Notes under the pieces: generated by a model
What the model was told of the DNA's origin: nothing
The model's database searches: none
What the model saw: the letters and a program-made list of their open reading frames with translations, nothing else
NCBI GenBank assembly: GCA_025965435.1
Contig: JAOPWZ010000098.1
Location: forward strand, 1 to 41,133
DNA length: 41,133 nt
Source of the DNA: Aeromicrobium sp.
GTDB taxonomy: Bacteria > Actinomycetota > Actinomycetes > Propionibacteriales > Nocardioidaceae
Reading direction: 5' to 3'
In this document: in pieces, positions 18,341-25,987 of the stretch
Position numbering within the stretch: the first letter of the stretch is position 1
Layout of the letters: each line of letters opens with the position of its first letter
Translations under genes and position numbers: made by a program

Positions 18341-19809
18341 GAAGCTGGCCGATAGACGTCGGTGATCTCGAGGCCCTCGTGGCTGAGCACGAACTCACGT
18401 ATCTCGTGAGAATGTGCCATCCCTCGAGACTTGAGGACGTAGATCACTCGATGCCGCGACCCGTCACCTTCTTCGAGCTTGGCCATCACCCAGGTGTCGA
18501 TCAGCGAGCCGATCAGCTGCTCGTTGCTTTCGGAATCGCGAGCCACGTTGAGGCTGGTGAACAGTGCGGTCACACCGCTGCTCTTGAGGTAGTCGACCTC
18601 GCGCGTGAGCATCTCGAAGACCTCGTCGCCGTCACCGGAGTGCAGCAGGTCCGAGATGGGGTCCATCACGACGACGTCGGGCCCGAACTCAGAGACCAAG
18701 TGCTGCATCGAGGCGAGGTGCGCCTCCAGCCCCAACAGGCTGGGTCGCACACAGCGGAAGTGCAGCAGCCCCTCGTCCACCCAGTGCTGCAGGTCGATCC
18801 CCACGGACGTCATGTTGCGAATGATCTGGGACTCGGACTCCTCGAAGGCGAAGTAGAGCGCGCGTTCTCCACGAGCGCACGCAGCAGCGCAGAACTGGGC
18901 CGCGATCGTTGACTTGCCGGTGCCTGCCGTACCGCTGATCAACACCGAGCTGCCGCGGAAGAGACCTTGACCGCCGAGCATGTCATCGAGACCGTCGACC
19001 CCGCTGGAGACCCGCTGATGCGAGGCTCGGTGCTGCAAGCCGATGGAGGTGATCGGCAGCACCGAGACGCCGTTGCGGCCGATGAGGAAAGGATATTCGT
19101 TGGTCCCGTGCAGGGATCCGCGATACTTCAGCACCCTCAGCCGTCGCGTGGACGTCTGCCCGTTGACGCGATGGTCCAGCACGATCACACAGTCCGAGAC
19201 GTACTCCTCGATCCCGTGACGCGTCAGCGAACCGTCCCCGCGCTCGCCGGTGACGATGGCGGTCACGCCGCGTTCCTTGAGCCAGCTGAACAGCCGTCGC
19301 AGCTCTGCGCGGAGGGTCGCGACGTCGTCAAAAGCGCCGAACAACGTCTCGATGGTGTCCAGGACGACTCGTTTCGCGCCGACCTCGTCGATCGCGGCGC
19401 CGAGCCGGACGAAGAGACCTGACAGGTCCCAGGCTCCGGTCTCCTCCAGGTCGCCGGGGGCGAGCTGGACATGGTCCATCACCAGCAGATTGTCATCCTG
19501 CAGCTGCTGCAGATCGAAGCCCATCGAAGCGACGTTCTGGACGAGCTCGTCCACCGTCTCCTCGAAAGAGACGAAGACTCCCGGTTCGCCGAACTCGGTG
19601 ATTCCGCGGACGAGGAACTCCACCGCAAGCAGAGTCTTTCCACAACCGGCCGGCCCGCAAACCAGCGTCGGTCGGCCCAGCGGAAGTCCGCCTTGGGTGA
19701 CCTCGTCGAGCCCGCTGATGCCGGTTGCTGCCTTTCGCAGACCCCGACGCTCGAGCAACGAGGACGGTGGCACAGCGATGGCCGAGGGGTACGGTTCGTC
19801 GACGGACAC
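18337..19809 (-). CDS. kaiC: KaiC-like double RecA-domain ATPase
   Basis: 490 residues from a GTG (reading SVDEPYPSAIAVPP) with AGAAG upstream; the 632-residue track ORF is an overextension. CI: Walker A GPAGCGKT (52-59), catalytic Glu pair FEE (83-84), Walker B RVVLD (ending 151). CII: Walker A GTAGTGKS (293-300), FEE (323-324), Walker B VVVMD (ending 383). In CII the cyanobacterial phospho-segment ISTITDT aligns with IGSLIDT (433-439): the first site is Gly, the second Ser435. The protein ends soon after the CII core and lacks the long C-terminal tail that binds KaiA, and no kaiA is present. First gene of the kaiC-kaiB-kaiB-c-di-GMP enzyme operon. Autophosphorylation and timing are not provable from sequence. 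Confidence 0.95.
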   Translation of the reverse strand: MSVDEPYPSAIAVPPSSLLERRGLRKAATGISGLDEVTQGGLPLGRPTLVCGPAGCGKTLLAVEFLVRGITEFGEPGVFVSFEETVDELVQNVASMGFDLQQLQDDNLLVMDHVQLAPGDLEETGAWDLSGLFVRLGAAIDEVGAKRVVLDTIETLFGAFDDVATLRAELRRLFSWLKERGVTAIVTGERGDGSLTRHGIEEYVSDCVIVLDHRVNGQTSTRRLRVLKYRGSLHGTNEYPFLIGRNGVSVLPITSIGLQHRASHQRVSSGVDGLDDMLGGQGLFRGSSVLISGTAGTGKSTIAAQFCAAACARGERALYFAFEESESQIIRNMTSVGIDLQHWVDEGLLHFRCVRPSLLGLEAHLASMQHLVSEFGPDVVVMDPISDLLHSGDGDEVFEMLTREVDYLKSSGVTALFTSLNVARDSESNEQLIGSLIDTWVMAKLEEGDGSRHRVIYVLKSRGMAHSHEIREFVLSHEGLEITDVYRPAS

Positions 19810-20231
19810 TAGGTCACTTCTTCTCAAACCGCGGGCGTGGCACGATGACCACTTACCAGGATGATAACAGTCGTGACCCGCTCGCCGACCCCGATTCACA
19901 GATCGTGCGTCGAGCCGGTGCCACTCTGACACGCAGTGTCTACGCCGTGGTGACCTGAATCGCACAGCAGCGTCTCCCCGCACCAGCCACCGCGCTTGAC
20001 TGGCCTCATCGCGGACGCAGTCCGACCGAGCCCGCTCGTCGCTACTTGCGATAGTGAACTTGAGCATCAAGTGGCCGGAATGGGCGGCTATCGCAGTGCA
20101 CCAGTGGCAGCGAAGGGCGGGAGTCTGGGGAGAGGGCCCTGTTCGACACCGATGCCAAAGCACTGCCGGCAACAGCCGCGACACCCAAACCCACGACCGC
20201 ATCGACAAGCCCGGCGCAGTGACGCTGCGAG
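19810..20231. other. Region upstream of kaiC without recognised genes
   Basis: About 420 bp separate kaiC from the lipoate-ligase side. Both strands contain ORFs (20042-20326 minus, 19996-20700 plus), but neither gives a recognisable protein and the plus-strand one runs antisense through the lipoate-ligase gene. A TATCAT box at 19866-19861 on the minus strand, 52 bp before the kaiC start, is a possible -10 element without a convincing -35. The kaiC operon promoter should lie here. Confidence 0.4.
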
Positions 20232-20378
20232 TCAACGGCAGAATGCACCACAGGCCTTGCGCAGGAATGTCTCGACCGTAACCCGATCCTTTGCGCTGCG
20301 ATCTTGGTCCACGGCAGCGAGCGCATCGACGAGGGGCTCGTGCTTCCGCCAGATCGCGGCAGAACTGTCGCCTCTCAC
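20232..20378 (-). CDS. Possible 48-residue protein coupled to the lipoate-ligase gene
   Basis: Not in the ORF track. A GTG overlaps the stop codon of the lipoate-ligase-like gene (GTGA), and the frame runs for 48 residues (VRGDSSAAIWRKHEPLVDAL ... KACGAFCR). The composition is that of a plausible small helical protein with two Cys near the end. No family was recognised. It could be a genuine small subunit, the remnant of a longer gene, or a chance frame; the 4-bp overlap typical of this genome is the main support. Confidence 0.3.
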   Translation of the reverse strand: MRGDSSAAIWRKHEPLVDALAAVDQDRSAKDRVTVETFLRKACGAFCR

Positions 20379-21211
20379 ATGTCGAGAAGGCGATCCCCCG
20401 CTCGACCAGCCAGTGCGCGGACCCAGTCGTCCACGCGAAACGCGTCGTGGGAGGGTGCGTCGGCGGCGGCGGACTGCGCCGTCGTCACGAGATGAGGCGG
20501 TAGATCGCCGTGCTCCAGGGACAGATGCAGCCGGTAGTCCGCGGCGAATGCCTGCAGGACGTCATCGACCTGCAGATCGGGCTCGAAGTCGTTCAGACCT
20601 CCAACCGTCGTCGACTCGAGCTTGTACCCGAGGACGGCGGAAACTCGTGAGATGGCTGCGGCCACGGCGCCCGAGACGTCGACCTGGACGACGGTGCTGA
20701 ACAGGGAGCCGCGCCCTGTGATGCGCTGAGCCGAGCCGACGACCTTCACCGCGCCGGCGATGTTCAGGCTGAATTCGCCCGGGCAGTACTCCCCGGCCAC
20801 TTCGCCAACCCTGACGTCGGCGACCCGCAATGTCGACAGGACGCGTGCGTGGGCATGCGCGTTGGCTTCGAAGGTACGAACGATCTTGGAGTGGTGGATC
20901 GTCGTCGGCACCAAGTGATCGATCACCACCGCCCCCCGGTCGTAGGCCACCATACGACCGCCGGGCGAGCGCACGACCGGAGTGAAACCTTCCTCTCGCG
21001 CAACGCGAACGGCGAGATCGAACTGCGGAGACCGAGCATCGCGGGCGCTGAACGCCACGGTTGGGCCCGCGGGCACGTACAGGTGGACCAGCTCCGCCGT
21101 CGGCGACGCTGTGGATCGCAGCATGAGGGCAGGAAGAGCGAGTTGAGCGATGACGTCGTCCAGTCCATCGCTGTCGACGACCAACCGACGGAGACGATCG
21201 CTAGAAGACAT
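20375..21211 (-). CDS. Lipoate-protein ligase A family protein
   Basis: 278 residues from MSSSDRLRRLVVDSDG. It has the biotin/lipoyl ligase fold signature: SPGGRMVAYDRGAVVIDHLV (equivalent to the RxSGG lipoyl-adenylate loop), EYCPGEFSLNIAGAVKVVGS with the catalytic-type Lys, and AQRITGRGSLFSTVVQVD. Members attach lipoate, octanoate or related acyl groups to carrier Lys residues. The E2 lipoyl domain encoded in this window (VETDKSIVEIP) is an obvious client, which would explain its place in a catabolic cluster with a 2-oxoacid dehydrogenase (inference). It overlaps the preceding 95-residue gene by 11 bp. The longer track start would lie inside that gene. Confidence 0.85.
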   Translation of the reverse strand: MSSSDRLRRLVVDSDGLDDVIAQLALPALMLRSTASPTAELVHLYVPAGPTVAFSARDARSPQFDLAVRVAREEGFTPVVRSPGGRMVAYDRGAVVIDHLVPTTIHHSKIVRTFEANAHAHARVLSTLRVADVRVGEVAGEYCPGEFSLNIAGAVKVVGSAQRITGRGSLFSTVVQVDVSGAVAAAISRVSAVLGYKLESTTVGGLNDFEPDLQVDDVLQAFAADYRLHLSLEHGDLPPHLVTTAQSAAADAPSHDAFRVDDWVRALAGRAGDRLLDM

Positions 21212-21488
21212 CGATGGGAGCCGCACCCTGGACCTCCTCCACGCAGGCACGGCACACGTGGGGCACGAGGGCCGTGAATCGCACATCGAACAGCATGGGC
21301 CAGTTCGTCGCGACGACGCCGCAGGCGGTCGTGCGAGACCCTACGTGCCGAGCGTGGGCCGCGCCCGCCGGCAGCCACGTCGCCATGCCTCGCTTGTCGG
21401 CCCGACGCGCCACGTGCGCCGCCGTTGTGAACCATTCCGGCAACGGGCGGGGTCCGCCGAGCCGTCCCGCCGCGGTCAGTTCGGTCAT
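21201..21488 (-). CDS. Small Cys/His-containing protein of unknown function
   Basis: 95 residues from MTELTAAGRLGGPRPLPEWF, with GGGAGG upstream fixing the start (the track ORF overextends). Residues about 48-83 contain AAHARHVGSRTTACG and HVCRACVEE: a His/Cys then CxxC arrangement that could bind one zinc ion. No named family was recognised. It lies 29 bp after the kinase-like gene and overlaps the lipoate-ligase gene by 11 bp, so it is a member of this operon. It occupies the same relative place as the small activator LvaB beside the kinase LvaA in Pseudomonas levulinate operons, but I see no sequence reason to equate them. Confidence 0.7.
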   Translation of the reverse strand: MTELTAAGRLGGPRPLPEWFTTAAHVARRADKRGMATWLPAGAAHARHVGSRTTACGVVATNWPMLFDVRFTALVPHVCRACVEEVQGAAPIDVF

Positions 21489-21517
21489 GGTGCCTCCCGG
21501 AGCATGTTCGTCACGAC

Positions 21518-22603
21518 CTAGAACCGGCGACTGAACGCCTGAGCCGCCTCGACGAGAGCCGGAACTCCGGCTTCCAGCGAGGGGCCGAACGTTCTGTCGT
21601 CGGGTCGTTCTCCGTCGAGCCAACGAGAGTAGATGGCTTCGCAGAAGATCGCCGCCTTCCACAGCGCCAGCGTCTGGTACCAGGCCAGTCCAGACACATC
21701 GAAACCCGTCAGGTCCGCGTACTCGGCCACCAGATCCTGACTTCGGCGGTATCCGGATTCCGCCGTGACAGGACTCAGGTGCAAGGGTGTGCGCGGGCCA
21801 CCGGGGTCGCTGTAGGTAGCGGTGAGGTACCCCAGATCCGCCAGAGGGTCACCCAGCGTCGCGAGCTCCCAGTCGAGAACTGACAGGATCCTCGCAGGAG
21901 CGCTGCGACCCAGCATGACGTTGCCCAGCCTGAAGTCGCCATGGACGACAGACGCAGCCTGCGTCGCCGGCCTGTTCGCGTCGAGCCAGTCCGCAGTTTC
22001 CTCGATGGCGGGAAGGGGCCGGGTCGCTTGGCGATCCCACAGGTCACTGAAGCGGCGCACCTGACGTTCCAGGTAGCCGGCCGGCCGGCCCAGGTCAGCG
22101 ACCTTTCCGCTTGTCACAGGCACCGCGTGGATGTCTGCCAAGGCGTGTACCAGACAGGAGCTGGTCCGGCGCCGCTCGGCCGGCGAGTCGAGCTCCCCGG
22201 GCGCTGTGTCGGTGACGACCACCCCGTCGATCCAGTCCATGAGGTAGAACGGGACACCCAGGACCGACTCGTCGTCGCAGACGTCCAGGATCTGCGGCAC
22301 GGCTACGCCCTCGGCACCCAGAACCTGTTGGATCGTGGCCTCCCGGACCATGTCATGCGTCGAGGGCGGATGCGGTGGACGCGGCCCCCGGCGGAGAACA
22401 AAGGCGTCAGTCCCCCTGGCCAGCTTGTAGGTGATGTTGGACTGTCCGTCACCGATGCGCTGCCACGCGACCGGGCCGTGCCCCAGGCGTCGAGAGTCGA
22501 GGTAGTCGGTGATGGCGTCGATCACGAGCAAGGCAGGTCGTTCGCATCGCTCGGCCTCACGCCGCGTCGCGACGACCTCTGCGCCATCCGGGTTGGTGCG
22601 CAT
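21518..22603 (-). CDS. APH-like phosphotransferase, LvaA/ACAD10-ACAD11 kinase type
   Basis: 361 residues with a choline/aminoglycoside kinase fold: a nucleotide-side GDGQSNITYKLARG, catalytic loop VVHGDFRLGNVMLG with HGD and the downstream Asn, and the metal-binding SVLDWELATLGDPLADLGYL. This WELATxGDPxxDL form is typical of phosphotransferases encoded next to acyl-CoA dehydrogenases. Related enzymes (bacterial LvaA, the kinase domains of ACAD10/ACAD11) phosphorylate the hydroxyl of 4-hydroxyacyl-CoAs. Its ATG overlaps the stop of the acyl-CoA dehydrogenase gene (TGATG), coupling the two. The same reaction here is inference, and antibiotic resistance is unlikely. Confidence 0.88.
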   Translation of the reverse strand: MRTNPDGAEVVATRREAERCERPALLVIDAITDYLDSRRLGHGPVAWQRIGDGQSNITYKLARGTDAFVLRRGPRPPHPPSTHDMVREATIQQVLGAEGVAVPQILDVCDDESVLGVPFYLMDWIDGVVVTDTAPGELDSPAERRRTSSCLVHALADIHAVPVTSGKVADLGRPAGYLERQVRRFSDLWDRQATRPLPAIEETADWLDANRPATQAASVVHGDFRLGNVMLGRSAPARILSVLDWELATLGDPLADLGYLTATYSDPGGPRTPLHLSPVTAESGYRRSQDLVAEYADLTGFDVSGLAWYQTLALWKAAIFCEAIYSRWLDGERPDDRTFGPSLEAGVPALVEAAQAFSRRF

Positions 22604-23838
22604 CAGAGTTCGCTGTCCGCGCGAACAACCGCGGTGCCTCGGGACGACTCGCCGCCGGCCACGGCGCGCGCCCTGTCAGCGCTGGCACGGCGCGAGATGG
22701 CCCACTTGTGAGTTTCGTTGGAGCCGTCGTAGATGCGGAAGGGGCGGACCTCGTTCGCGTACTGAGCCAGCGGGAGACCGTCAGACACGCCGTCGCCGCC
22801 GCAGATCTGAATGGCACGGTCGACCACTCGGTCGATCGCATCGGAGCAGTGGACCTTGGCCACCGACGAGAGGGCGGACCCAGCCTTCGGGTCCGATGCC
22901 AGCAGGGCGCCGGTCTTGGCGATGATGGCGTCGGAGGTCTCGATGTCGATCACGGATTCGGCGATCAGATGCTGGGCCAGACCAAGGTCCTTCAGCGGTG
23001 CGCCGAACATGCTGCGGGACTCCGCGCGGTCCAGCGCGATGTCCAAGGAGCGACGCGCCAGGCCGAGCCACCGCATGCAATGGGTCAACCGTGCGGGACC
23101 GAGACGCACCTGCGCGTACCTGAAACCTCGTCCCGCCTCGCCCAGCACTGCAGCCTCCCCGACCTGCACGCTGTCGAAATGGACGTGAGGGTGACCGCCG
23201 TCGATCGCCCGGTCGACCGTGTGGATGGGGTCGCCGATGCGTACGCCCTCGGTGTCCATCGGCACGAGGAACATCGTTGCGCCGGCAGGCGACGTGCCGT
23301 CGGCCTCCGTGCGCGCCATCACGATGCAGAACGCCGCGCCGACTGCCCCGCTGATGAATCGTTTGTGACCATCGATGACCCATCCAGCATCGTTCCGAGT
23401 CGCCACTGTCGACAGAGCTTCTGGGTCCGAGCCGGCTCCAGGATGCGGTTCGGTCATGCCGAAGCAGGACCGCACCGCGCCCGACGCCAACGGGACGAGG
23501 AACTCCTGCTTCTGCTCGGGCGTCGCGATCACGTTGAGCATGTGCATGTTGCCCTCGTCGGGCGCCATGCAGTTCAACACGCTTGGTCCGATCGGTGAGT
23601 AACCCGCCTCCTGGAACACCGGTGACCACCACTCGATCGGCAGACCTTGCCCCCCGAGCTCGGTCGGCACGTGGGGCGCGAAGACCCCCGCAGCCTTCGC
23701 GGCTTCCTGAAGCTCCGAGCGGATCGCGGCAGAGAGCCTCTCGCCCGGGACCGGCTCGCGCGGTATGACGACGTCCCGAATGAACGCGCGCGTACGGATT
23801 CGGAGGTCTTCGACCTGCTGAGGCCACGCTGTGGGCAT
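22603..23838 (-). CDS. Acyl-CoA dehydrogenase family protein
   Basis: 411 residues from MPTAWPQQVEDLRIRTRAFI. Landmarks are FGMTEPHPGAGSDPEAL (FAD-binding middle domain), the beta-domain text VIDGHKRFISGAVGA, and the C-terminal QICGGDGVSDGLPLAQYANEVRPFRIYDGSNE. In ordinary members the catalytic base sits in YEGTxx, whereas this protein has YDGSNETHKW, a pattern seen in the ACAD10/11-like group. It is coupled by 1 bp to the APH-like kinase and lies 37 bp after the OYE-family reductase. In the ACAD11-type reaction it would eliminate phosphate from a phosphoacyl-CoA and allow double-bond isomerisation rather than simple dehydrogenation (inference). Confidence 0.93.
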   Translation of the reverse strand: MPTAWPQQVEDLRIRTRAFIRDVVIPREPVPGERLSAAIRSELQEAAKAAGVFAPHVPTELGGQGLPIEWWSPVFQEAGYSPIGPSVLNCMAPDEGNMHMLNVIATPEQKQEFLVPLASGAVRSCFGMTEPHPGAGSDPEALSTVATRNDAGWVIDGHKRFISGAVGAAFCIVMARTEADGTSPAGATMFLVPMDTEGVRIGDPIHTVDRAIDGGHPHVHFDSVQVGEAAVLGEAGRGFRYAQVRLGPARLTHCMRWLGLARRSLDIALDRAESRSMFGAPLKDLGLAQHLIAESVIDIETSDAIIAKTGALLASDPKAGSALSSVAKVHCSDAIDRVVDRAIQICGGDGVSDGLPLAQYANEVRPFRIYDGSNETHKWAISRRASADRARAVAGGESSRGTAVVRADSEL

Positions 23839-23875
23839 ATTTGGAGTTCCTCTCAATGAGCCTGCGGTGGAGGTG

Positions 23876-25867
23876 TCAGACGTGCTGCAGCGAGAGCCGC
23901 GCGTCGAGAATGGCCTGCTCGATACTGCGCGGGGCGTAAGCATCACCGACCGTGATGACCGTCGCCCCGGTGTCCTTCAGCGCTCCCTGCAAGTCGGCGA
24001 GGGGGCTCGGTGCGCCGATCCACACCAACACGTCGACATCGTCGATCGTCTGCGTGGCTCGGGCGTAGCCGCGCCGGACGACCAGCGCGCCAGGCTCCGA
24101 TCCAACGACGTCCGTCACGGGCGAAAACTCCACACCGCGTTCGCTCAACGACTGGAACTCAAGCCGCCAGTTGGTGACCTCAAGGGCGGATCCCGGATAC
24201 TGCTCCGGCGTCACGTAGTGAACGACACAGCCCTTCTGCACCAGCACCCGAGCGACATTGAAGCCCTGCCAGTCGGCCAAGGTGTCATAGACGACGACGC
24301 GCCCGTCAACGCCTCCCTGCAGTGCGTCGTCGAGGCCCACGATTCGCACGTCGGAGTACAGCTTCTCGACTGTCTTCTGCGTCAGCAGGGGGCCGGGCAC
24401 CGGTCCCATAGGGTAGGTCGATCCCGTCGCAACGACGACCACATCGGGCTTGGAAGACATGACGGACTTGGCCGTCGCCTCTTCGCCGAGGCGGATCTCG
24501 ACGCCGGCCTCGACGCACTCCTGCTCGAGCCACTCGACGAGCGACGAGAGCTCCCCGCGGTCCGGGGTGCGCGACGCAGTCCATGCCTGTCCACCGACCC
24601 GGTTGTCGCGCTCGATCAGCGTCACCCGATGCCCGCGCACCGCCGCGACGCGTGCGGACTCCAAGCCACCAGGTCCCCCACCTACGACCACGACCCGCTT
24701 GCCGCCTTCGCCCGGTTCGACCTCCTCCGGAAGCTCCAGCTCATGCCCGACACGCGGATTGTGGATGCAGCGGATACCGTGCCCCTTCTCCAGGCTGTCC
24801 ATGCAGTTCATGGCGCCGATGCAGGGTCGGATGCTCGCCGTTCGTCCGGTGCGCGCCTTGTCGGGCAGATGCGGGTCGGCGATCAGCCCTCTAGCCATGA
24901 CGACGGCGTCGCAGGCCTCGGCCTCCAAGAGGTCCTCAGCGGTGCGTGGGTGATTGACGCGGCCCACCATGAACACCGGGACATCGACGACATTCTTGAC
25001 CAGCCGACCGTACTTCTGCCACAGGCCCGGGACGAATGTCATGTTTGGGACGTTGCGTGCTGTGTTCAGAGCGTCCGTGTAGTGCCCCATGGTCAGGCTC
25101 ACATAGTCGAGCAGATCCCACGTCCCCATGGTGCCGATGACCTCGGCCATGTCCATGTCGTCGAGATCGCCCTTGTCGAGGCCTGCGGCGGTCAGTCGTG
25201 CGCCGACTGCCAGATCGGGCCCGACGGCTTCGCGAACCGTTCGGGTGATCATCTCCGCGAAACGCAGACGATTCTCGAGGTTGCCGCCCCAGTCGTCGGT
25301 CCGGAGGTTGGTCTTGGGCGACATGAACTGCTCCGGCAGGTTGCCGTGGGCGAAGTGCAGCTCGATCCCGGACAGGCCGCCTTCGCGGCAACGGCGGGCG
25401 GCAGCACCGAAGGCTTCGATGATGTCGAGAATCTCCGGCTCAGTCAGCTCGTGGGCGACGCGCCACCGCCCTCCGAGGTAGCTGGCGGGCAGGCTCGACG
25501 GCGCGACGAAGACCTCGGCACCGTTGCCGGCGTACTCGCTCTGGCTGCCGGGGTGGAACAGCTCGGCGCTGTAGAACGCTCCGTGCTCCTGCACGGCCTT
25601 CGACACTTCGCGGTAGGCGGGGATCACGCTGTCGTCGGAGTTGAACAGGTCGAGGTAGTCCCCTGTCACCGACGTCGCCTGCGACACGATGAGGGCAGCA
25701 CCGCCGCGTGCACGTTCGCGGTGGTACTCGATCAGTTGATCGGTGTACGCACCGCCTCGCGCGTAACCGGTCTGATGCGCGGAGTTCACGATTCGATTTT
25801 TCAGCGTCAGCGGGCCGACCTGGAGAGGCGAGAACAGCAGGGGGTACTCGGGGTGCTGCTGAGTCAT
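23876..25867 (-). CDS. FadH/OYE-type FMN-FAD oxidoreductase with a degenerate Fe-S motif
   Basis: 663 residues from MTQQHPEYPLLFSPLQVGPL; this ATG has AAGG eight bases upstream and beats the GTG used in the track. Residues 1 to about 340 are an old-yellow-enzyme TIM barrel (NRIVNSAHQTGYA, ELHFAHGNLPEQFMSPKTN); from about 385 follows an FAD/NAD(P) domain (VVVVGGGPGGLESARVAAVRG). This is the layout of 2,4-dienoyl-CoA reductase and trimethylamine dehydrogenase. The linker cysteines read CIGAMNC ... GIRCIHNP: where trimethylamine dehydrogenase has C-x2-C-x2-C and a later Cys, the second Cys is Ala. The 4Fe-4S cluster may be altered or absent. First gene of an operon divergent from the GntR regulator; a reductase role on an unsaturated acyl-CoA is likely. 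Confidence 0.92.
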   Translation of the reverse strand: MTQQHPEYPLLFSPLQVGPLTLKNRIVNSAHQTGYARGGAYTDQLIEYHRERARGGAALIVSQATSVTGDYLDLFNSDDSVIPAYREVSKAVQEHGAFYSAELFHPGSQSEYAGNGAEVFVAPSSLPASYLGGRWRVAHELTEPEILDIIEAFGAAARRCREGGLSGIELHFAHGNLPEQFMSPKTNLRTDDWGGNLENRLRFAEMITRTVREAVGPDLAVGARLTAAGLDKGDLDDMDMAEVIGTMGTWDLLDYVSLTMGHYTDALNTARNVPNMTFVPGLWQKYGRLVKNVVDVPVFMVGRVNHPRTAEDLLEAEACDAVVMARGLIADPHLPDKARTGRTASIRPCIGAMNCMDSLEKGHGIRCIHNPRVGHELELPEEVEPGEGGKRVVVVGGGPGGLESARVAAVRGHRVTLIERDNRVGGQAWTASRTPDRGELSSLVEWLEQECVEAGVEIRLGEEATAKSVMSSKPDVVVVATGSTYPMGPVPGPLLTQKTVEKLYSDVRIVGLDDALQGGVDGRVVVYDTLADWQGFNVARVLVQKGCVVHYVTPEQYPGSALEVTNWRLEFQSLSERGVEFSPVTDVVGSEPGALVVRRGYARATQTIDDVDVLVWIGAPSPLADLQGALKDTGATVITVGDAYAPRSIEQAILDARLSLQHV

Positions 25868-25911
25868 GACGTGCACCTTCCGACGATGCGCTGAAGACTT
25901 GAAGACGTGTA

Positions 25912-25931
25912 TGAATGCAGCAGTGCATTCA
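25912..25931. promoter_or_regulatory. Palindrome between OYE-type gene and GntR gene (operator candidate)
   Basis: TGAATGCA-GCAG-TGCATTCA, with perfect 8-bp arms and a 4-bp centre, lies 45 bp upstream of the OYE-type start and 56 bp upstream of the GntR start. It is probably the operator of the divergent FCD-type regulator, allowing autoregulation and control of the catabolic operon. Related half-sites recur before the Liv binding-protein gene and at the E1 alpha gene. Confidence 0.6.
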
Positions 25932-25987
25932 CTGGCACATACAGTAGTCTTCTCCTAACGCAATCCGCAACCGCCGAAAGGCTCTCG

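Noticed and set aside
19996-20700. 234-residue plus-strand ORF upstream of kaiC
   Set aside because: Its second half is antisense to the lipoate-ligase gene, its composition is Arg/Ser/Pro-rich, and no ribosome site or family match was seen. I also looked here for the missing ANTAR half of the GAF gene and did not find it.
21518-22603. Aminoglycoside-resistance interpretation of the APH-like gene
   Set aside because: The WELATLGDPLADL form and coupling to an acyl-CoA dehydrogenase point to the acyl-CoA-linked kinase group, not drug resistance.
23831-25894. 687-residue plus-strand ORF
   Set aside because: Antisense frame of the OYE-type gene, which has clear FMN and FAD motifs on the minus strand; a typical high-GC artefact.
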